A stretch of DNA of 64,000 nucleotides from Pseudomonadota bacterium (GTDB lineage: Bacteria > Pseudomonadota > Gammaproteobacteria > Burkholderiales > Thiobacteraceae): positions 124,001 through 188,000 of the forward strand of contig JAKANO010000005.1 of assembly GCA_021812385.1 (NCBI GenBank). Reading direction: 5' to 3'. Position numbers and translations under genes: made by a program. Below the pieces are notes generated by a model that ran no database searches, had not been told where the DNA came from, and saw only the letters and a list, made by a program, of their open reading frames with translations. Position 1 is the first letter of the stretch, and each line of letters starts with the position of its first letter. Shown here piece after piece: positions 48,344-57,098 of this stretch.

Positions 48344-48799
48344 ATGCTTCGATTCTTTTGCATTTTTACTGCCATATTGGTTTCTGCCGTAGCACACGCA
48401 CAGACCATCAATACATGCACTGATGCTAAAGGCAAGGTGACTTTAACTGAGTCCAGCTGCGCTAAGCTGGGTTTACGCAGTAAATCCACCAGCTACTACC
48501 AACCAAGCTCGCAGGAAGACCTGGAAGTGGCCAGGCGTGAAAGAGAAATAACATTAGGAAAAGGTCGGGCTTTAGATCAAAGGACTTCTCAACAAACTAC
48601 GCCCCGCACAGCTACGAGCCTTGAGATAGGCACTCCCCAACCTACTGCAAGCCTAAAGCGTCAGGAATGCACATCGATTGACAATGAAATAGCCGCTATC
48701 AAAGTGCAACAACGCAGCTACTCCTATCCTTATCTCACCGAGAGAAAGCGCAAGCTCGAAGATCTAAGATTCGAGAAGCAATGCCACCATTCAGATTAG
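48344..48799 (+). CDS. Exported DUF4124-like protein
   Basis: A 151-residue protein with a signal peptide (residues 1-19, AHA-Q) and an N-terminal DUF4124-like stretch: INTCTDAKGKVTLTESSCA, in which the usual YR/W of the family is altered. The rest is polar, Gln/Thr-rich, with Lys/Arg helices and a pair of cysteines near the C-terminus (QECTS and EKQCHH). Function is unknown. It stands after tRNA-Arg and is AT-richer than its neighbours, as expected of a transferred or poorly constrained gene. Confidence 0.7.
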   Translation: MLRFFCIFTAILVSAVAHAQTINTCTDAKGKVTLTESSCAKLGLRSKSTSYYQPSSQEDLEVARREREITLGKGRALDQRTSQQTTPRTATSLEIGTPQPTASLKRQECTSIDNEIAAIKVQQRSYSYPYLTERKRKLEDLRFEKQCHHSD

Positions 48800-49123
48800 G
48801 CTGGGATCAGCTGATTTCTTCATTTCCCTCGTTACTATCCACGCAAACCATCACCATCATCATAGCGATGGCAAATTGTTCGCTAAATTTCCCAGTTCAT
48901 TATTAATAATCAATTAACAATATTGAACAGCATGAGATTCCTATATGGAGCTCCAACACATTGCTGACCTTGATCAAGCCATAGTAGCCGTGCGCGCCAG
49001 TGCCCCCTGACAATATAGCGACTATCAGCAAAAACAAGCCGCCCTCGTAACGTCAGGAACTTGTAAGGACTGACGATCCACAATAGCCGCCATTCGGATT
49101 ATTGATTACATCGAGAGCACACC
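48800..49123. other. AT-rich region with a possible broken small gene
   Basis: 324 bases, AT-rich in the first half. One frame from ATG 48945 encodes 21 codons (MELQHIADLDQAIVAVRASA...), a TGA at 49008, then 20 more open codons to TGA 49071. It could be a decayed fragment. No clear promoter or hairpin was found. Confidence 0.4.
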
Positions 49124-49789
49124 TTGATTTTCATTATCGATTTTGACGGCACGCTGGCAACCCAAGATACCGTGGATGCATTGCTGGAAAGATTTGCACC
49201 CGCCACCTGGGAAGCCGTCGAAAGCGAATGGCTGGCCGGGCGCATCAGCGCGGTGGAGTGCATGCAGCAGCAAATTCGCATGATCAAAGCCGACCGCATC
49301 ACGCTGGAAAATTTTTTCCGCGATATTCAGCTGGACCCGCACTTCGAATCGTTCCATCAACATGTCAGCCAATTTGCGACGCTCGCCGTGGTCAGCGATG
49401 GCCTGGATCACGCGATCAAAGTGGCTTTGCAGCACAACGGGCTCGCGCATCTGCCTGTGCATGCCAACCATCTGCATTTCCTGACCGACGGCGCCGATAT
49501 CAGTTTTCCGCACCGCAACCCAAGCTGCAACGCCGGTAACGGTGTGTGCAAGTGCGCCGTGGCGCAGAACTACGCGGCGACCTTAGGTCGTCCGATCGTG
49601 CTCGTCGGTGACGGCAAGTCGGATGCCTGCCTCGCGCACAGCGCCGACGTGGTGTTCGCCAAGGGATCGCTCATCGACTATTGCCGGCAGGAGAATATCC
49701 CGCATTACGCATTCAACACTTTCGCCGACGTGATGTCTGTCGTCAGGCATTGGCCCATTGACGCGCCGCAAGCCCTAGCCGCGTCTTAA
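49124..49789 (+). CDS. HAD-superfamily phosphatase (MtnX-like)
   Basis: A 221-residue hydrolase. The nucleophile motif I is IIDFDGTL (Asp6, Asp8), motif II is AVVSDGLDH, and motif IV is LVGDGKSDACLA with the metal aspartates. The pattern, with a Cys-containing loop CNAGNGVCKC, resembles MtnX/phosphoserine-phosphatase-type enzymes. The start is TTG at 49124, without a strong Shine-Dalgarno. It lies 17 bases before the class III aminotransferase gene, so a phosphate-ester intermediate shared with that enzyme is plausible. No methionine-salvage genes are nearby. Confidence 0.85.
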   Translation: MIFIIDFDGTLATQDTVDALLERFAPATWEAVESEWLAGRISAVECMQQQIRMIKADRITLENFFRDIQLDPHFESFHQHVSQFATLAVVSDGLDHAIKVALQHNGLAHLPVHANHLHFLTDGADISFPHRNPSCNAGNGVCKCAVAQNYAATLGRPIVLVGDGKSDACLAHSADVVFAKGSLIDYCRQENIPHYAFNTFADVMSVVRHWPIDAPQALAAS

Positions 49790-49806
49790 CTTTTAGAAAG
49801 AAGCTC

Positions 49807-51180
49807 GTGGACACCAAAACCATTTCCATCATCGAAAAAGATGCCTTGTATTGCTCCTATGGCGACACGGTGCATTACGCTGATCCACCAAAAGTGTTTG
49901 AATCCTGCGAAGGCAGCTACTTGTATGATGCCGACGGCACGCCCTATCTGGATCTGCAAATGTGGTACTCGGCGGTCAACTTCGGCTACAAGAACCAGCG
50001 CTTGAACAACGAACTCAAGCGCCAGATCGACACCTTGCCGCAATTGGCTTGCCAATATTTGCATCGCGAAAAAGTCGAGCTCGCAGAACTCATTTGCACC
50101 GATATCGAAAAGAAATACGGCGTCAAAGGCCGCGTGCATTTCAATGTCGGCGGTGCGCAAGCGGTGGAAGATTCGCTCAAGCTGGTACGCAATGCGACCG
50201 GCAAAAATTTGATGTTCGCCTTCATGGGCGGCTACCATGGCCGCACTCTCGGCGCTTCGGCCATCACTTCCAGCTATCGCTATCGGCGGCGCTACGGCCA
50301 CTTCTCGGATCGCGGCCATTTCGTGCCCTTCCCCTATTGCTTCCGTTGCCCGTATGGCATGAAGCCGGACAGCTGCGACATGTACTGCCACCACGAATTC
50401 GAGCGCCTGTTCGAAACCGAATATAACGGCGTGTGGGACGACAAAGCCAAGTCCTGCGAGTACGGCGCGTTCTATGTGGAAACCATCCAAGGCACGGGCG
50501 GCTACGTCATCCCGCCGGAAGGCTACTTCCAGAAACTGCAAAAGACGCTCAAGGAGCGCAAGGTGCTGCTGGTGGTGGACGAAATTCAAATGGGCGTGTA
50601 CCGCTCCGGCAAGCTTTGGTCGTGGGAAAACTTCGGCATCGTGCCGGATGTGTTCATCTTCGGCAAAGCCATCACCAACGGCCTGAATCCGATCTCCGGC
50701 ATTTGGGCGCGCGAAGAATTAATTAACCCGGAGATGTTTCCGCCAGGCTCGACCCACTCCACGTTTTCATCGAACCCACTGGGTACCGCGGTCGCGCTGG
50801 AAGTGTTGCGCATGACCCAGGAGCAGGATTTCGAACCGATGATCCGCGCCAAGGGCGCCTATTTCTTGAGCAAGCTGCAAGCATTGAAAAAGCGCTGGAA
50901 AGTGATCGGCGACGTCAGCGGCATCGGGCTGGCCTTGCGCATGGAATTGTGCACCACGGATGGTTTCACGCCGAGCAAGGCCCTGGCCGACCAAGTGTTC
51001 AACGAAGGCCTCAAGGGCGACTTGGAAGTGGACGGCAAGCGATACGGGCTAGTGCTCGATATCGGCGGCTACTATAAAAACGTGATCACCCTGGCGCCTT
51101 CCTTCCATATCACGGAAGCGGAAATCGACCTGGGCCTGCACCTGTTTGAACTATTGTTGAAACGCTGCGGAGCCGAATGA
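49807..51180 (+). CDS. Class III PLP-dependent aminotransferase
   Basis: A 457-residue aminotransferase of the GABA/ornithine/diaminobutyrate type, starting GTG. PLP lysine is Lys287 (FIFGKAITNG), with Asp258 in VVDEIQMG, and GGAQAVEDSLKL and GGYHGRTLGA before it. A Cys cluster (Cys178, 181, 190, 194) sits in a loop of the form CxxC-x8-CxxxC. Substrate cannot be read from sequence; ornithine- or diamine-like donors are usual. It is followed after 1 base by the hydrolase gene. Confidence 0.92.
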   Translation: MDTKTISIIEKDALYCSYGDTVHYADPPKVFESCEGSYLYDADGTPYLDLQMWYSAVNFGYKNQRLNNELKRQIDTLPQLACQYLHREKVELAELICTDIEKKYGVKGRVHFNVGGAQAVEDSLKLVRNATGKNLMFAFMGGYHGRTLGASAITSSYRYRRRYGHFSDRGHFVPFPYCFRCPYGMKPDSCDMYCHHEFERLFETEYNGVWDDKAKSCEYGAFYVETIQGTGGYVIPPEGYFQKLQKTLKERKVLLVVDEIQMGVYRSGKLWSWENFGIVPDVFIFGKAITNGLNPISGIWAREELINPEMFPPGSTHSTFSSNPLGTAVALEVLRMTQEQDFEPMIRAKGAYFLSKLQALKKRWKVIGDVSGIGLALRMELCTTDGFTPSKALADQVFNEGLKGDLEVDGKRYGLVLDIGGYYKNVITLAPSFHITEAEIDLGLHLFELLLKRCGAE

Positions 51181-51181
51181 C

Positions 51182-52042
51182 ATGAGCCAAGCCATCGAAT
51201 CGCTGTTGGGTCCGGCCGGCTACTATACGCGGCGCGGCGAAGACGCCGTGCTGCTGGTGCATGGCTTGACCGGCACCCCGGCCGAGATGCGATCCGCGGC
51301 AAAAAAATTACAGCAACAAGGCTTCAGCGTCATGTGCCCGCGGCTCGCAGGGCACTGCGGCAGTATTCACGAGCTCAAAAAATCGCGCTGGCAGGATTGG
51401 TACGGCACGGTGGAGCAATCGTTCGAGGCGCTCAAAGCGGAACATCGGCAAGTGTATGTGGCGGGCTTATCCATGGGCGCGCTGCTGGCGCTGCGCTTGG
51501 CGGCGGAAAAAGGCGAGCGTGTTGCAGGACTCGGTCTGCTGTCGGCGACATTCTTTTATGATGGCTGGAATATGCCGAAGTACAAGCGCCGCCTGTTGTT
51601 GCCATTGGTTATTTATAGCCCGCTCAGACGTTTTGTTTCCTGGGCCGAAACCTCGCCCTATGGCATCAAGTGCGAGCGCACCCGCGCCAAGGTGCAAGCC
51701 GTACTGGAAAACCGCGAGGCCAATGCGGCCGAGCAGTTTGGCATTTTCCGCACCCCGGCGGTGACCATCCACGAAAGCGTGCGGCTGATCCGCGCAGCAC
51801 GCCAAGCTTTATCGCATGTACATTCGCCGACCTTGATCGTGCATGCGCTGGAAGATGACATGGCCAGCGTCAAAAATGCGCACTATGTCGCCAAGCACAT
51901 TGCCGCGCGTCAAGTCGAAACCTTCCTTGTCGACGACACCTACCATGTGTTGACCCTCGACAAGCGCAGGCACCAGGTTGCAGAACGTCTGAGCAACTTC
52001 TTCACCCAGCATCTGCCGCAGGCAGCAGCAGTCGCCGCCTAA
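51182..52042 (+). CDS. Alpha/beta hydrolase (carboxylesterase-like)
   Basis: A 286-residue hydrolase. The oxyanion strand VLLVHGLTGTP, nucleophile elbow GLSMG (near residue 97), acid in ALEDDMAS and a final His in DDTYHVLTLDKRR make a full triad. It resembles short-chain carboxylesterases that hydrolyse monoglycerides or thioesters. No signal peptide. It is tightly linked to the aminotransferase gene (1-base gap) and is followed by a two-component pair that has its own promoter-like TATAAT at 52052. Confidence 0.88.
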   Translation: MSQAIESLLGPAGYYTRRGEDAVLLVHGLTGTPAEMRSAAKKLQQQGFSVMCPRLAGHCGSIHELKKSRWQDWYGTVEQSFEALKAEHRQVYVAGLSMGALLALRLAAEKGERVAGLGLLSATFFYDGWNMPKYKRRLLLPLVIYSPLRRFVSWAETSPYGIKCERTRAKVQAVLENREANAAEQFGIFRTPAVTIHESVRLIRAARQALSHVHSPTLIVHALEDDMASVKNAHYVAKHIAARQVETFLVDDTYHVLTLDKRRHQVAERLSNFFTQHLPQAAAVAA

Positions 52043-52114
52043 GTGTAGGGGTATAATCGATCGCTCGATCACCCCTTTCAACCCGTTTTTCAATGCGAAT
52101 TTTAGGAACGCCGC

Positions 52115-52783
52115 GTGCGAATACTGGTCGTAGAAGATGACACGCTGGTTGCGGAAGGCATCAAACAAGGGCTTGAGCGCGAGCACTTCACGGTGGATGT
52201 CGTCGGCAGCGCCGAGCAAGCTGAAACCTACCTGCACGGCGAGCATTTTGACTTGTTAATCGTCGATCTGGGCCTGCCCAAAGCAGACGGATTTTCGCTC
52301 GTGCGACAGCTCCGCCAGACGGGGCAAAAAACCCCAGTACTCATTTTGACCGCACGCGACACCTTGGAAGATTGCGTGAAAGGCCTCGAAGTGGGCGCCG
52401 ATGACTACATGGTCAAGCCGTTTCGCTTGCCGGAACTGGTCGCGCGCATTCGCGCATTGATCCGCCGCGCGCATTCGATCACGGATTCAAAACTCAGCCA
52501 CGGCGAATTGGAACTGGATACGGCGCGACACACGGCCACCTTAAAGGGCCAAGCCTTAGAACTCACCAACCGCGAATGGGCAATCCTCGAATTACTGTTA
52601 ATGCAATCGCCCAAGGTGGTGAGCAAGGACAAAATCGTGCAAGCCCTTGCCGGCTGGGATGTGGATCTGTCGCCGAACGCGATTGAGGTGTACATTTCGC
52701 GCCTGCGCAGCAAGCTTGCCGCGAGTGGCGTACTCATTCGCACCATCCGTGGCATGGGATACCGCATCGATGGCGATCACTAA
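52115..52783 (+). CDS. OmpR/QseB-family response regulator
   Basis: A 222-residue regulator beginning GTG. The receiver has Asp51 (LLIVDLGLP) and Lys in DYMVKPFRLPEL. The winged-helix DNA-binding domain ends with VYISRLRSKLAASG...IRGMGYRI, standard for the OmpR family and closest to QseB/PmrA-like regulators. It overlaps the kinase start by 14 bases. A TATAAT at 52052-52057 lies upstream, though the -35 is poor. It sits inside the 49-59 kb gene cluster and may control it. Confidence 0.93.
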   Translation: MRILVVEDDTLVAEGIKQGLEREHFTVDVVGSAEQAETYLHGEHFDLLIVDLGLPKADGFSLVRQLRQTGQKTPVLILTARDTLEDCVKGLEVGADDYMVKPFRLPELVARIRALIRRAHSITDSKLSHGELELDTARHTATLKGQALELTNREWAILELLLMQSPKVVSKDKIVQALAGWDVDLSPNAIEVYISRLRSKLAASGVLIRTIRGMGYRIDGDH

Positions 52784-54143
52784 CAGCATCCGCGGGCGCC
52801 TGCTGTTGTGGCTGCTCGTTCCATTGGGCAGCATTCTGTTCATCGGCGAGTTTGTCGACTTCAATAGCGCAAATTCCCCCGCCGATGATGCCTACGACCA
52901 TGCGCTGGTCGATGCCGCGCTGGCCATATCCGCGCATCTGCGATTAGACAACAGCCGCGTCATCGTCGATCTCCCGAATCAAACCGACTTGGCGCTGCGC
53001 GCAGACCGGTTAGACAAGATCTTCATTTCCGTCCTGGCGCCCGATGGAGTGCTGCTGTATGGCGACGGCAATCTCCTCCCGGAAGAATCCCTGACGGAAG
53101 CCGAGAGCGAGCCCGATTTCTATGATGCGACGCATAACGGCTTGCCCGTTCGCGTAGCCATGTTGCGCCATGATGTGAAGGGCGGGCCTGCCGTCATCAT
53201 CCAAGTTGCGGAAACCATGAAAAAGCGCGAGCAGACCGCCAGTAAAATATTCTGGGCCACGCTGATTCCGGATTCGCTGAACGCGCTGGTGACGATCCTG
53301 ATCGTGATTTTCGGCGTCAAAAAAGGCCTCACCCCCGTCGACGATATTAGCGCACAGATCCGCTCGCGCTCGGCGAATGATTTGCATCCGATTGCATTAC
53401 AACAAACACCGCGTGAATTAATGCCCCTAGTGGTCGCGCTCAACCGCCTATTCGCGCTGCTCCTAGAAGCCAGCGCTGCGCAACAACGCTTTGTCTCCAA
53501 TGCCGCACACCAATTGCGTACGCCGCTCGCCGGATTGCAAACACAACTGGAGTTGCTCGCCGGCGATCCCCATCTGTCTGCCGACAAGGACAAAATCGAC
53601 CGCATGCTGCATGCCACTGGGCGCCTGACGCACCTCATCCATCAATTGCTGATGCTCGCCAAGGCCAAGCCTGCCGGCGCGCTGGCCTACGAATTGGATC
53701 AAGTCGACCTCAAGGAGTTGATCGAACAAAGCGCAGAGAGCTTCGTCGATCAGGCGCTCGAACGCAATATCGACCTGGGATTCGAACTCGAGCATGCGCA
53801 AGCCACCGGCAATGCCTGGCTGCTGCGCGAACTGCTCGCGAACCTGGTCGACAACGCGCTGCGCTATACGCCGCACGGCGGCACCGTCACCGTGCGCTGC
53901 GGAATCCGCGGCGACGAACCCTTCATCGAAGTCGAGGACAATGGCCCCGGCATTCCCAAAGACGAACGGGAAAAAGTATTTGATCGCTTTTATCGCATCT
54001 CCGACAGCCCGGACGATGGCTGCGGCTTAGGCTTGGCCATTGTGAAAGAAATCGTCGATCTCCACGGCGCAAAAATTTCCATCCTCGATGGCGCGCAGCA
54101 GGGCGTGCTGTTCCGCGTCACCTGGCCGGGCCAACAGCCATGA
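52770..54143 (+). CDS. QseC-like sensor histidine kinase
   Basis: A 457-residue membrane kinase. Segments near 8-30 and 165-190 bound a 2CSK-type periplasmic domain. The dimerisation helix has AAHQLRTPLAGL, then N-box NLVDNALRYT, DNGPGIP and GCGLGLAIV. I start at ATG 52770 because it overlaps the regulator stop; the frame opens further upstream but inside the regulator gene. The signal is unknown. Confidence 0.93.
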   Translation: MAITNSIRGRLLLWLLVPLGSILFIGEFVDFNSANSPADDAYDHALVDAALAISAHLRLDNSRVIVDLPNQTDLALRADRLDKIFISVLAPDGVLLYGDGNLLPEESLTEAESEPDFYDATHNGLPVRVAMLRHDVKGGPAVIIQVAETMKKREQTASKIFWATLIPDSLNALVTILIVIFGVKKGLTPVDDISAQIRSRSANDLHPIALQQTPRELMPLVVALNRLFALLLEASAAQQRFVSNAAHQLRTPLAGLQTQLELLAGDPHLSADKDKIDRMLHATGRLTHLIHQLLMLAKAKPAGALAYELDQVDLKELIEQSAESFVDQALERNIDLGFELEHAQATGNAWLLRELLANLVDNALRYTPHGGTVTVRCGIRGDEPFIEVEDNGPGIPKDEREKVFDRFYRISDSPDDGCGLGLAIVKEIVDLHGAKISILDGAQQGVLFRVTWPGQQP

Positions 54144-54227
54144 TTTCGCTCAGGCACGTTAAGCGTATTGCTGTTAGCGCGCGGTTTTCCTTTCTGCTAC
54201 CCCGCTTCGCTCGATAAAATTGCGCAC

Positions 54228-55184
54228 ATGGAATGGCTATTTCATCTCTGGACTGGACTCGAAACGCTGTTGGCGCAAACGCTGATTGAGCCCTTCCTGC
54301 AGCTTCTGCACCTCGCCAATGCAAGCGAAGACCCGCGCGAAATTGCGGACTATTTCTTGCTCAGCACGGTGCAGATCATCTTGATTGCCGGCGTGATGCG
54401 CCCGTTTGAATCACGCATTCCGGTAGAACCCTGGAGCGATCGCCGCTTAACGCGTATCGATCGGCTCTACACTTTGCTCAAGCTATTGGTCGTCGTGCCG
54501 GTATTCAATTATCTGATTTTGGCCCCGTTATTCCATGAGCCCGCCGGCATCCAAAACATCGCCCCATTGCAACTGGACCGGCTTTTTCCTTTTCTGCAAG
54601 CTCACCCAATGTGGCTATTTCTCATTTATTTCGCACTCTACGATTTCACGCTTTACTTGGTGCATCGCCTGCAACATGCGCTGCCCTGGTGGTGGGCTTT
54701 GCACAGCTTGCATCATAGTCAACGCCAATTGAGTTGCTGGTCCAACGACCGCGATCATTACTTGGACGACCTGTTCGAAGTCCTGATTCTGGGCGGCGTA
54801 TCCGCCCTCATCGGCATCGCCCCGGTGGAATACGCCGCCATCGTATTATTCGGGCAACTCATCGAAAATTTCTCACATGCCAACGTGCGCATCGGCTTCG
54901 GCCCCGTTCTGGACAAACTGCTGGTCGACCCCAAATACCACCGCCTGCATCACATGCGCGCCGATCCGGCTCGACCCGGATTTCACAATTGCAACTTCGC
55001 GCTGGTGTTTCCGCTTTGGGATATTTTGTTCGGTACTGCGCTGTATAAAGAGCCGCCGCACCCTTGCGGCGTCGACGACCCTGCGATCGATACCGACAAT
55101 GAACTCGGCCTGATTGACCAGCAGGTTGCGGGATTACGGCGCTTTGTTGCATGCTGCACCCGGAGAACGCCATCTACAACCTGA
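54228..55184 (+). CDS. Fatty acid hydroxylase / sterol desaturase family protein
   Basis: A 318-residue membrane protein with four to five membrane segments and the diiron histidine clusters HRLQH, HSLHH and HRLHH (near 153, 168 and 249), plus a His in FSHAN. This arrangement matches the fatty acid hydroxylase superfamily, which hydroxylates or desaturates lipids with O2. The start ATG 54228 is chosen over an upstream TTG. It overlaps the GNAT-like gene by 34 bases, so both are probably translated together. Confidence 0.92.
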   Translation: MEWLFHLWTGLETLLAQTLIEPFLQLLHLANASEDPREIADYFLLSTVQIILIAGVMRPFESRIPVEPWSDRRLTRIDRLYTLLKLLVVVPVFNYLILAPLFHEPAGIQNIAPLQLDRLFPFLQAHPMWLFLIYFALYDFTLYLVHRLQHALPWWWALHSLHHSQRQLSCWSNDRDHYLDDLFEVLILGGVSALIGIAPVEYAAIVLFGQLIENFSHANVRIGFGPVLDKLLVDPKYHRLHHMRADPARPGFHNCNFALVFPLWDILFGTALYKEPPHPCGVDDPAIDTDNELGLIDQQVAGLRRFVACCTRRTPSTT

Positions 55185-56239
55185 TCGAACCCGCGGGCCT
55201 GCTGCGGCATTTCATCGCCAACCCACCCCAGGACTTCAACATTGTAGAACTGCCGGGCGGCATGCCCGGTTTCGCGTCGCGCTTTGATCTTTGCACCACC
55301 ATGGAACCCAGCGTGCAGCGCCGCTTGGCCGCGCTGCCGCTGTTCCGCCATTGGCGGCGGTTTTTGAAGCCCTACACTTGTTTTGGCGGCGCCACGTGTA
55401 CCGAATATGCGCCCCTGCCCGTCACGCCCGATGCCGATACGCTGTTGCAAACCTTGCTGCGGGACATCGCACCGCGATTTGATTTCCTCATCCTCAAGGA
55501 TCTGCCACTCGACTCCCCGCTCACCGGCGAAGCCGCCAGTCGTTATACCGAACAACTCCTCAGCGCCTGCAAGCGCGCCGATTTTTTCATTGTGGCCGGC
55601 CAGGCCCTGGCTTACGTGCCGGTGGACTTCACCTCGATCGAGGAAATTCTCGCGCGCATGCCGCGCACGCGGCGCAAAGAAATGAAACGCAAACTCAAGG
55701 CCCGCGCCAACCTCGAAATTGAAACCTTGCACAGCGGCGATGCTTTTTTTCTCGACCCCGCGAATCTGGATCATTTGTACCAACTGTATGCAAACGTCTA
55801 CCAGCAAAGCGAAATTCATTTCGACCAACTCATGCCGGAATTTTTTCGCGCCCTGTTCCAAGACGCAGCGCTCAACGGCATTCTGTTTATCTATCGCGCG
55901 CAGGGCGCGATCATCGGCTACAACCTGTGCTTCGAACACAACGGCATGCTGCTGGATAAATACGTCGGCTTCGCCTACCCCCAAGCACGCGAGCACAACC
56001 TGTACACCGTCAGCTGGTTTCACAATCTTGCCTATGCCTTGGAGCATGGCCTGCATACGTATGTGGCCGGCTGGACCGACCCCGAGATTAAACGCCATCT
56101 CGGCGCGCAATTCACCTTCACGCAGCATGCGGTGTATATTCGCAACCCTATCCTGCGCACGCTGCTGAAACCGCTGCGCCGTTTTTTTGAAGCCGACCGC
56201 CAATGGTATGAAGCGCATGCTAAACCCGCTCGTTCTTGA
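55151..56239 (+). CDS. GNAT-like acyltransferase (FemAB/BioF2-like)
   Basis: A 362-residue soluble protein. The central part, with RMPRTRRKEMKRKLKARA and later FIYRAQGAIIGYNLCFEHNG and LHTYVAGWTDPEIKRHLGA, resembles the GNAT-fold acetyltransferases of the FemAB-like/BioF2 group, which form amide bonds from acyl-CoA or aminoacyl donors. Substrate is unknown. It overlaps the sterol-desaturase-like gene by 34 bases and the arginase-like gene by 23. Confidence 0.7.
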   Translation: MLHPENAIYNLIEPAGLLRHFIANPPQDFNIVELPGGMPGFASRFDLCTTMEPSVQRRLAALPLFRHWRRFLKPYTCFGGATCTEYAPLPVTPDADTLLQTLLRDIAPRFDFLILKDLPLDSPLTGEAASRYTEQLLSACKRADFFIVAGQALAYVPVDFTSIEEILARMPRTRRKEMKRKLKARANLEIETLHSGDAFFLDPANLDHLYQLYANVYQQSEIHFDQLMPEFFRALFQDAALNGILFIYRAQGAIIGYNLCFEHNGMLLDKYVGFAYPQAREHNLYTVSWFHNLAYALEHGLHTYVAGWTDPEIKRHLGAQFTFTQHAVYIRNPILRTLLKPLRRFFEADRQWYEAHAKPARS

Positions 56240-57098
56240 TTTCGACGCCGCAGTGCACGCCTTGCCTGGCGAGCAGCGCATCGCCTTGTCCGATTGGCAA
56301 GAAGCCATTCGCTTTGGCTGCCGCATGAAGACCCTGCGCGCGCTCGAGGCCGCGCTGGCCCCACAACTGGATGCACTGCTTGGCCCGGCATTCCCGATAT
56401 TTATAGGCAGCGGCGATTATCACCATGTCAGCTATTTGCTGATCGAACGGCTACGCCATTTGCGCGAACCCCTGCGCGAACCCCTGCGCGTCGTGGTGTT
56501 CGACAATCATCCGGACAACATGCGCTACCCCTTCGGCATCCATTGCGGCTCGTGGGTGTGGCACGTTAGTCGGCTGCCGCACGTGGCCAGCGTCGAAGTG
56601 CTGGGCATCACCTCGAGCGATGTCGAAGCCGGCCACGCTTGGGAAAATCATCTGCGCCCGCTGCGCCAAAACAAAGTGCGCTATGGCTGCGTGGGGCGCG
56701 ATGTGGGTCTGCTGCAAAAACTCGGCGGCCGCGGCGCAAATAGTTATGCATCGACGACGGAATTATTGGATGCTTTCACCGCGACACTCGATGCCTCCAG
56801 CGCACCGATTTACCTCTCCATCGATAAGGACGTGCTGTCGCCGCAGGACGTGCATACCAATTGGGATCAGGGCACGATGCGCTGGTCCGAACTCGGCGCC
56901 GTCATCGAACAGTTGCGCGAGCGCTTGGTCGGCTGCGATGTCACCGGCGATGTCTCCGTGTATCGCTATCAAAGCCGCTTCAAGCGCTTTCTCAGCGGCC
57001 TGGATCAGCAACCCGACATTCCTGCGCGGCAGTTGTCCGACTGGCAACGCGACCAGCACACGCTCAACCTCGATTTGCTGCGTCGCCTAGCACGCTGA
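56217..57098 (+). CDS. Arginase-fold protein
   Basis: A 293-residue protein of the arginase/agmatinase superfamily by motif order: GSGDYHH (64-70), FDNHPD (95-100) and LSIDKDVLSP (near 207), then NWDQGTMRWSELG. The aspartates and His of the second and third motifs fit the Mn site. The first motif is GDYHH instead of GGDHS, displacing the His by one, so activity on guanidino compounds is uncertain. An ATG 3 codons earlier is an alternative start. A 12-base tandem duplication (56462-56485) gives REPLREPL. It converges with the DegT-type gene, overlapping by 35 bases. Confidence 0.75.
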   Translation: MLNPLVLDFDAAVHALPGEQRIALSDWQEAIRFGCRMKTLRALEAALAPQLDALLGPAFPIFIGSGDYHHVSYLLIERLRHLREPLREPLRVVVFDNHPDNMRYPFGIHCGSWVWHVSRLPHVASVEVLGITSSDVEAGHAWENHLRPLRQNKVRYGCVGRDVGLLQKLGGRGANSYASTTELLDAFTATLDASSAPIYLSIDKDVLSPQDVHTNWDQGTMRWSELGAVIEQLRERLVGCDVTGDVSVYRYQSRFKRFLSGLDQQPDIPARQLSDWQRDQHTLNLDLLRRLAR

